From Oligoflexales bacterium (lineage in GTDB: Bacteria; Bdellovibrionota; Oligoflexia; Oligoflexales; Oligoflexaceae), in NCBI GenBank assembly GCA_015232735.1, contig JADFZC010000137.1:1-6788 (forward strand): a stretch of 6,788 nt of DNA, written 5' to 3'. How positions within the stretch are numbered: position 1 is the stretch's first letter; every line of letters begins with the position of its first letter. The position numbers and the translations under genes are program-made. The notes under the pieces were generated by a model. That model ran no database searches. It had not been told where the DNA came from and saw nothing but the letters and a program-made list of their open reading frames with translations. This document shows positions 1 through 4,356 of this stretch, piece after piece.

Positions 1-552
1 ATGAATCGAAATAGTAAATATCGCTCAAAACTCAGATTGAGGGAGTTTCGATATAAGGGCAAATTTGCGGTAGTGGCTTTGATCTTCACTTTGGCTATCA
101 CTCTAATTTTTTATAATTATTATTATGAATGGATGCTTGGTCCCAAACAGCCAATTTCTTTTAGTCATCTGGTACATGCAGGAAATAAAAAAGTCAGCTG
201 CTTTTTCTGTCATTCGGATGCCAAGGATCATGAAAGGGCATCTCTTCCACCTATTCAAACATGCATGCTCTGTCACTCCAATATTATTATAACTCATCCT
301 GAGGTAAAAAAAGTAAGAGAACACTTTTTTGAAAAAAAGCCTGTTCTTTGGGAAAAGGTAACAGATATTCCAGATTTTGTGTTTTTCAATCATGCAGCTC
401 ATATAGGAAGAGCGGTAGATTGCAGTGTTTGCCACGGTAATATAAATAAGATGGATAGAATTGTAATGAAAGAGAATATTACGATGGGATTTTGTGTGAC
501 GTGTCATAAAAAAAATAATATTTCTCATGATTGCTTGATTTGTCATAGATAG
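1..552 (+). CDS. Membrane-anchored pentaheme cytochrome c, ActA-like
   Basis: This 183-residue protein has a basic N-terminus, one hydrophobic helix at about residues 21-41 and five CxxCH heme-binding motifs: CFFCH 67-71, CMLCH 88-92, CSVCH 141-145, CVTCH 165-169 and CLICH 178-182. Extra histidines at 56, 59, 77, 99, 131, 134 and 176 could be distal ligands, which suggests mostly bis-His hemes. The pattern FSHxVHAG - CxxCHS - CMxCH - PxxW - PDFVxFxHAxH - CxxCHG - MGFCxxCHK matches my recollection of ActA, the pentaheme subunit of Alternative Complex III, which exports electrons from quinol oxidation. The segment between hemes 4 and 5 is very short here compared with ActA. No ActB-like gene follows; cbb3 oxidase genes do. 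The ATG is the first base of the window, so its ribosome binding site cannot be seen and a longer start is possible. The pentaheme identity is firm; the ActA assignment is a family inference. Confidence 0.85.
   Translation: MNRNSKYRSKLRLREFRYKGKFAVVALIFTLAITLIFYNYYYEWMLGPKQPISFSHLVHAGNKKVSCFFCHSDAKDHERASLPPIQTCMLCHSNIIITHPEVKKVREHFFEKKPVLWEKVTDIPDFVFFNHAAHIGRAVDCSVCHGNINKMDRIVMKENITMGFCVTCHKKNNISHDCLICHR
545..551 (+). repeat. Left copy of putative target-site duplication
   Basis: ATAGATA lies immediately left of the palindrome (one base before its left arm) and overlaps the last codons and stop of the pentaheme cytochrome gene. It is identical to 672-678. Over 8 bp the copies differ only in the last base (G at 552, A at 679). 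The position of the two copies exactly at the boundaries of the inverted repeat argues for an insertion event. Confidence 0.65.
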
Positions 553-671
553 ACCCTAGCCGAGAAGGTCTGAATCAAGGTGCGAGGAGGAGGACGACAG
601 GGGTTTACATGCTGGTAAATAAGGATCGTCCGACGACGATTAACGAAAAGTCAGACCTTTTCGGCTAGGGT
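553..671. mobile_element. Palindromic MITE/REP-like element
   Basis: A non-coding imperfect palindrome fills nearly all of the space between the pentaheme gene and ccoN. Its 21-bp outer arms (553-573 and 651-671) are complementary except at 564/660, which would be a G-U wobble in RNA. Nested on nearly the same axis are a 6-bp stem (592-597 with 626-631) and a 5-bp hairpin stem (604-608 with 615-619) closing a 6-nt loop. A perfect 7-bp direct repeat flanks it, as expected for a target-site duplication. If the duplication is exactly 7 bp, the element starts at 552 instead. It is too short to encode a transposase, so it would have to be mobilised in trans. From memory it resembles the long palindromic repeats scattered through many deltaproteobacterial genomes; this was not checked. 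Once transcribed it would form a strong hairpin in the operon mRNA. Confidence 0.75.
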
Positions 672-678
672 ATAGATA
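672..678 (+). repeat. Right copy of putative target-site duplication
   Basis: ATAGATA directly follows the right arm of the palindrome. Joining this copy to the sequence left of the element gives AGA TAA GAAGG, which restores a stop codon for the pentaheme gene and leaves 13 nt before the ccoN ATG. Confidence 0.65.
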
Positions 679-679
679 A

Positions 680-684
680 GAAGG
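680..684 (+). promoter_or_regulatory. Weak ribosome binding site of ccoN
   Basis: GAAGG lies 8 nt upstream of the ccoN ATG at 693. It is the only Shine-Dalgarno-like sequence near that start, and it lies outside the inserted palindrome, so the insertion left it intact. Confidence 0.5.
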
Positions 685-692
685 TCCAATGT

Positions 693-2066
693 ATGATTGA
701 TTTAAAACTACCAAAGGTTAGCGTATCCGTCGCCTTTATGGTTACTGGAGCCTTTATGCTTTTTTTGGGCACATTTTACGGCCTCATATCGGCGATAGAT
801 CTTGTAGCACCGAGTCTATTTAATAGTTCAATTCTTGTTTTTGGCAGAACAAGACCAATACACACGAATACCGTCATCTATGGTTTTGTAGCAGAGACAC
901 TAATTGGAGCTGGGCTTTACTATGTCCCTGCGCTTCTTAAAACATCTCTTTGGTCTGAGAGACTTGGCTGGATAAGCTTTACTTTATGGACCTTAACCGT
1001 GCTTAGCGGGCCAATTACATTTTCCATGGGTTACTCTCAAGGTCGTGAGTACGCCGAGTATCTTTGGATCTTCGATATCACCCTGGTTTTATCGGTTATT
1101 TTCATGATTGTAAATTTAATTATGACAATTTCTATAAGAAAGGAAAGCTTTCTCTATGTATCAGTCTGGTATTTTACAGCCACTTTTTTATGGACATCTT
1201 TTGGCTATGTCATAGGAAATGTAATCTGGCATCCTTCTACTGGAGCTACTTCTGGAATCGTGGATTCAATATTGCTTTGGTTCTATGGGCATAACCTTGT
1301 GGGACTGTTGCTCACGCCCCTTGCTATAGGAGCGATGTTTTACATAGTGCCGCGTGTCGCAAATACCCCGCTTTATTCTCATACATTATCTATTTTGGGT
1401 TTTTGGAGCCTCGTAACACTATATTCACACATAGGTGGTCATCATATCTTATATGCTCCAATTCCGAACTGGTTAAAAGTCGTCTCAGAGGTGGATTCCG
1501 GGGCCATGTCGATTCCTGTCATTATCGTCCTTTTCAATATGTGGATGACCGCAAGAGGGCGAGGGAGCATTCTTTTAAAAGATCCATCGGGAAGATTCAT
1601 TATGGCAAGCGCCATCTGGTATTTTTTAACTGGGCTTCAAGGCAGTTTTCAATCGATAGCATTTGTGCAGCGTGTAACTCACTTCACAAACTGGACCATC
1701 GGGCATTCACATATAGCGGTGCTTGGTTTTTCCGGGTATGCCGCACTTGGGGCGCTTTGGTACATACTTCCGTATGCTACAGGTTTTAGACTATATTCCG
1801 TACGCCTTGTAAATCTGCAATTTTGGCTTGTTACTTTCGGACTTGTAGGTTTTTTTTCTGTTCTTACAATTGCGGGTCTTATTCAAGGTGGCAGTTGGAA
1901 TGGCGGAGAGACGGTCTATAAGACATTGCCTTTAATGAAGCCATATATGTTTGCCCGTGCAATGTTTGGGATCTCGATCATATCAGGTGCACTGCTGGGA
2001 CTCTTCAATATTTTCATGACATTCATGCAGAAAAAGCCATTTTTACCCAAGGAGATTTTCCCATGA
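693..2066 (+). CDS. ccoN: cbb3-type cytochrome c oxidase subunit I (CcoN)
   Basis: This is the catalytic subunit of a cbb3-type (C-family) heme-copper oxidase, which reduces O2 to water in the inner membrane. The 457-residue polytopic protein is close to the usual CcoN length. Visible metal ligands are His57 in RPIHTN (low-spin heme b), His200 in YGHN (CuB), His250-His251 in GGHH (CuB), and His338/His340 in GHSH (heme b3 and heme b). Tyr244, in LYSHIGGHH, sits where the helix-VII tyrosine that is cross-linked to the CuB histidine is found in cbb3 enzymes. The motif around the CuB pair differs from the LYIWAGPHH I recall from Pseudomonas CcoN, which suggests a divergent CcoN clade. The TGA stop overlaps the ATG of the next gene by 4 nt, implying translational coupling. 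The ATG at 693 is preceded only by a weak GAAGG. Confidence 0.97.
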   Translation: MIDLKLPKVSVSVAFMVTGAFMLFLGTFYGLISAIDLVAPSLFNSSILVFGRTRPIHTNTVIYGFVAETLIGAGLYYVPALLKTSLWSERLGWISFTLWTLTVLSGPITFSMGYSQGREYAEYLWIFDITLVLSVIFMIVNLIMTISIRKESFLYVSVWYFTATFLWTSFGYVIGNVIWHPSTGATSGIVDSILLWFYGHNLVGLLLTPLAIGAMFYIVPRVANTPLYSHTLSILGFWSLVTLYSHIGGHHILYAPIPNWLKVVSEVDSGAMSIPVIIVLFNMWMTARGRGSILLKDPSGRFIMASAIWYFLTGLQGSFQSIAFVQRVTHFTNWTIGHSHIAVLGFSGYAALGALWYILPYATGFRLYSVRLVNLQFWLVTFGLVGFFSVLTIAGLIQGGSWNGGETVYKTLPLMKPYMFARAMFGISIISGALLGLFNIFMTFMQKKPFLPKEIFP

Positions 2067-3070
2067 GGACTACGCCGCTCCTTCTTATTTTTGGGAGTAT
2101 GATGGTTTTTATGGCATCGGTTTTTTTAATGGTGATAATGCCAGCAATTGAAATGAACGATTTGAAGCCATCAGAAATTTGGCGTCAAATGAGCAGCGAT
2201 GAATTCGAAGGCAGCAACTTGTTTGTAAATAATGGCTGCTCTTACTGTCATTCTCAATATATTCGCTCTACAGATTGGGACATAGGTGCCGAGCGGATTA
2301 CAGAAGCAGGAGATTTTTGGAGTCAAAATCCTGCAATTCTTGGGACAGAACGAATTGGGCCGGATTTGGCTCAGGAGGGTGGGGAACACAGCGATGATTG
2401 GCATTTGGCACATTTTATGAACCCCAGGTTCACAAGACCGGAGTCTCTTATGCCTAATTGGGCCTTTTTAGGTGAAAAGAAGATTCGGTTGTTAATTGCA
2501 TATGTTCAGTCAAAGGGATTGAAAAATGCGGATTATAGAGTCAAACGCCAAAAAAAATGGCATGATGAGGCAGTCCTTTCATATTCAAAAGGCCCGGATG
2601 CCAATATCGCCTGGCTTCACAATAATATTCCAGATGGTTGGCGAAAACTCCCAAATCCATACCCGGATACGGAGGCTGCACTTTTGCGCGGAAAAAAAAT
2701 GTTTCAGACTTTTTGCATAGGCTGTCACGGCCCAATTGGAGATGGTATGGGGGAGGCCAGGCCTTATATCAATCCGCCTCCATTGAATTTTACCACACTA
2801 AGGCGCCATCTGGAGGATGGGCGTTACATTGGAGGGATTTTGTATTATCAGATTATGAATGGAATCACAGGAACCGCAATGCCATATTTCAAAAAAGATC
2901 TTGAATCTGAGAAGATCTGGGATCTATCCAATTATATCGGAGTATATTTTCTTGGCTATACAGACGCTAATGTCGATCCAAAGGGTATTGAGGCGTCCTA
3001 TGAACCTTATTATCCAAACCAGTTCGAACCTCCCAAATTCAAATTTGATTTAAAAATGGAGTCCCCATGA
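2063..3070 (+). CDS. ccoO: CcoO fused to a C-terminal monoheme cytochrome c domain
   Basis: This 335-residue diheme protein carries electrons to CcoN. Residues 7-27 form a membrane anchor. The first domain (about 45-155) is CcoO-like: heme motif CSYCH 59-63 followed by SQYIR, as in CcoO, then RIGPDL 97-102 and a candidate axial methionine, Met130 in LMPNW. Residues 205-298 form a second cytochrome c domain with CIGCHG 218-223 followed by GDGMG, and Met273 in GTAMPYF as its likely axial ligand. CcoO alone is usually about 200 residues with one heme, so the extra domain looks like a CcoP-type cytochrome c fused in frame. It could be cited as a CcoO/CcoP fusion, but the first CcoP-type membrane segments are not in this protein. 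AAGGAG (2049-2054) lies 8 nt before the ATG, inside the end of ccoN. Confidence 0.93.
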   Translation: MRTTPLLLIFGSMMVFMASVFLMVIMPAIEMNDLKPSEIWRQMSSDEFEGSNLFVNNGCSYCHSQYIRSTDWDIGAERITEAGDFWSQNPAILGTERIGPDLAQEGGEHSDDWHLAHFMNPRFTRPESLMPNWAFLGEKKIRLLIAYVQSKGLKNADYRVKRQKKWHDEAVLSYSKGPDANIAWLHNNIPDGWRKLPNPYPDTEAALLRGKKMFQTFCIGCHGPIGDGMGEARPYINPPPLNFTTLRRHLEDGRYIGGILYYQIMNGITGTAMPYFKKDLESEKIWDLSNYIGVYFLGYTDANVDPKGIEASYEPYYPNQFEPPKFKFDLKMESP

Positions 3071-3267
3071 ATACACTTTCACAAAATTCAGTGATAATTC
3101 TTTTTTGGTTGGGGCACTTTTCCATTAATTTGCTGGTAATAGTTATCATCTTATATTGGTCTATTCGCTCCGGACAATGGTCAGATCAAAAAAGATCGGC
3201 ATGTCTTTCGCTTTGGGCTAAAATCGAGCCAAGACCAAGAAGTGGGGAAAATAACGATGTATCTTGA
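3067..3267 (+). CDS. CcoS-like small membrane protein
   Basis: This 66-residue protein has one hydrophobic helix at about residues 9-31 followed by YWSIRSGQWSDQ. The sequence (hydrophobic helix)-W-x-x-RSGQ-(F/W)-x-D is the core of CcoS/FixS, a small protein needed to load cofactors into cbb3 oxidase. Here Phe is replaced by Trp, and only one of the two Asp residues of the usual SGQFDD is kept. The tail after the motif (about residues 40-66, hydrophilic) is longer than I expect for CcoS. CcoQ, the other small cbb3 protein, is an alternative but fits the RSGQ motif less well. The start ATG overlaps the stop of the CcoO fusion by 4 nt, and GGAG (3058-3061) lies 5 nt upstream. Confidence 0.7.
   Translation: MNTLSQNSVIILFWLGHFSINLLVIVIILYWSIRSGQWSDQKRSACLSLWAKIEPRPRSGENNDVS
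3244..3248 (+). promoter_or_regulatory. Ribosome binding site that sets the start at 3257
   Basis: GGGGA lies 8 nt before the ATG at 3257. It favours that ATG over the in-frame GTG at 3242, which overlaps the site itself and has no comparable site upstream. Confidence 0.6.
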
Positions 3268-3517
3268 AATAGAGGCAAATAGATGGATTTTTCTTGCGAT
3301 TGGCATAGGCCTTGTTTTAGTGCTTGTAATTTTCTTATCACATTTGGAAGGTTCCAGACCAAGGCCATATGTATCGAGGGAAATAAAAAATGCACTTTCG
3401 GGCATTAATTTCGTTTTTTCGTCAATCCCTTGGGTTATTACTCTAGTCATAATTTCCTCGATCGTGCTTGGTATCTGGTATTACCTTTACAGGGTGGTTA
3501 ATCCACCAAACTGGTGA
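3257..3517 (+). CDS. Two-helix membrane protein; possible stand-alone CcoP anchor
   Basis: This 86-residue protein has two hydrophobic helices, at about residues 8-29 and 57-79, joined by a basic linker (GSRPRPYVSREIK) and ending in NPPNW. It has no heme motif. I do not recognise it as a named family. Its plan, N-terminal helix then polar linker then a helix opening with IPW and ending in YLYRVVNPPNW, resembles the membrane part of CcoP, whose second helix opens with PLPRWW and ends in a short GNW tail before the heme domains. Its position after ccoN, the ccoO fusion and the ccoS-like gene also suits a CcoQ or CcoP equivalent. This is an inference from layout and loose motif similarity. The ATG at 3257 is chosen for its ribosome binding site; an in-frame GTG at 3242 would add five residues. 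It overlaps the preceding gene by 11 nt. Confidence 0.75.
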   Translation: MYLEIEANRWIFLAIGIGLVLVLVIFLSHLEGSRPRPYVSREIKNALSGINFVFSSIPWVITLVIISSIVLGIWYYLYRVVNPPNW

Positions 3518-3520
3518 CAG

Positions 3521-3527
3521 AAGGAGA
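3521..3527 (+). promoter_or_regulatory. Ribosome binding site favouring the GTG at 3532
   Basis: AAGGAGA is a strong Shine-Dalgarno match; its GGAG core ends 5 nt before the GTG at 3532. It lies downstream of the alternative in-frame GTG at 3514, so it can only serve the later start. Confidence 0.7.
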
Positions 3528-3531
3528 GCTT

Positions 3532-3861
3532 GTGATTAAATCAAATTTAAGCGATGAACAAAAAGATGAATCCAAGGTATATGAAGTCGGATATCAAAAC
3601 CTTAAAATGATCTACTTTTGGTTTTTCATAATTTTTTTATCTCTGATTGTAGGAGCGATGTCTTTTCTTCATCATTTTATAAAAGAGGAAAGAAGAACTT
3701 GGCATTTTGGTGTGGAAGCTGATATTCCCGGAGAATCGATCTACTCAATTTCAAATCTGAGAGAAAAAAGCAGTGCCTCTTTAAAGCAAATTTCTCCGTT
3801 GCCGGATTCAATTCCGTTATTACATGAGACTAAGGGAGAGAAAGGAAACAGTGATGAATAA
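3532..3861 (+). CDS. Single-helix membrane protein of unknown function in the oxidase operon
   Basis: This gene encodes about 109 residues that I cannot assign to a family. It has a polar, charged N-terminus (roughly residues 1-25), one membrane helix at about 27-47 (IYFWFFIIFLSLIVGAMSF), then a hydrophilic region of about 60 residues containing WHFGVEADIPGESIY and a Ser/Lys-rich tail. It has no heme motif and no cysteine, so direct electron carriage is unlikely. The orientation looks like N-in, with the soluble tail outside. Its placement between the two-helix protein and the monoheme cytochrome, with the next start inside its last codons, makes it a candidate accessory or assembly subunit of the oxidase. 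The start is taken as the GTG at 3532 because of the strong site at 3521-3527; a GTG at 3514 would add six residues and overlap the previous stop. Confidence 0.75.
   Translation: MIKSNLSDEQKDESKVYEVGYQNLKMIYFWFFIIFLSLIVGAMSFLHHFIKEERRTWHFGVEADIPGESIYSISNLREKSSASLKQISPLPDSIPLLHETKGEKGNSDE
3841..3846 (+). promoter_or_regulatory. Ribosome binding site that sets the start at 3854
   Basis: AAAGGA lies 7 nt before the ATG at 3854. It favours this start over the upstream in-frame ATG at 3824, which would put ten mostly charged residues in front of the membrane helix. Confidence 0.6.
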
Positions 3862-4348
3862 AAAATGGATGATTTTTGGTATTTTATATGTCACATGCAC
3901 AGTGGGTATTATATCAATTTTTTTCTTTTATGTGATATACACCGCACCAAGGATGCAGCATCAGGTAAAAATTGACGATTATACAGCCATCATGCCTAAA
4001 GCCATTTCCGGATCAATTCAGGCTAATATTGATATAGATAAAAGTGAGGTTTCAGATTTAAATGATAATGGCGAGAATTTTAGGAAAGGTAGAATATTAT
4101 ATGGATACTACTGCATTTTTTGTCATGGTCAAAAGGGAATGGGAGATGGCCCTGTAGGAGAGAGCTATGAAATTGCTCCCTCTAATCTTAATGGTGACAG
4201 GATAAAAAAACTTTCTTACCTCGAAATCGCTGATCGTATGGTTAAAGGTTTGGGTCATGAGCCGGTACTTTCACAGGTTGTAGATGAAAAGTCGCGTCGA
4301 TTTATATCGCTATATATTAAGAATTTTAGTAGAGATAACGTTCGATGA
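3854..4348 (+). CDS. Membrane-anchored monoheme cytochrome c
   Basis: This 164-residue protein has an N-terminal membrane helix or uncleaved signal (about residues 5-28), a linker of about 50 polar residues and one cytochrome c domain starting near residue 77. Its heme motif is CIFCHG (87-92), followed by GMGDGP as in class I cytochromes of the CcoP and ActE types. At the C-terminus, where such domains normally read G-x-G-x-MP and supply the axial methionine, this protein reads KGLGHEP (131-137), so the canonical Met is absent. His135 or Met129 (in DRMVKG) could be the sixth ligand. Being last in the oxidase operon it probably delivers electrons to the oxidase or stands in for the second heme domain of CcoP. 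It overlaps the preceding gene by 8 nt; an ATG at 3824 is an alternative start, less likely on ribosome binding site grounds. Confidence 0.88.
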   Translation: MNKKWMIFGILYVTCTVGIISIFFFYVIYTAPRMQHQVKIDDYTAIMPKAISGSIQANIDIDKSEVSDLNDNGENFRKGRILYGYYCIFCHGQKGMGDGPVGESYEIAPSNLNGDRIKKLSYLEIADRMVKGLGHEPVLSQVVDEKSRRFISLYIKNFSRDNVR

Positions 4349-4356
4349 TTTTAATA

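Noticed and set aside
103..546. Minus-strand open frame of 147 codons across the pentaheme gene
   Set aside because: It is the antisense shadow of a gene with five heme motifs. It shows no family features of its own and contains low-complexity isoleucine runs.
553..671. The palindrome as an intrinsic transcription terminator
   Set aside because: The right arm is followed by TATAGATAAG, with no T-run on the plus strand, and the arms are separated by about 77 nt of structured sequence. Its boundaries match an insertion better.
671..676. TATAGA as a -10 promoter element for ccoN
   Set aside because: There is no -35-like hexamer 16-18 nt upstream, and the sequence is produced by the junction of the element with the duplicated target site. 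The start of transcription would fall only a few bases before the ATG.
672..692. FNR-like (TTGAT-N4-ATCAA) or other oxygen-regulator operator before ccoN
   Set aside because: Many cbb3 operons are FNR-controlled, so this was looked for, but no palindromic match is present between the element and the ccoN start. A control site may lie upstream of position 1.
2171..2413. Minus-strand open frame of 80 codons inside the CcoO fusion gene
   Set aside because: It is antisense to the CcoO heme domain. The coding evidence on the plus strand (heme motif, membrane anchor, start overlap) is decisive.
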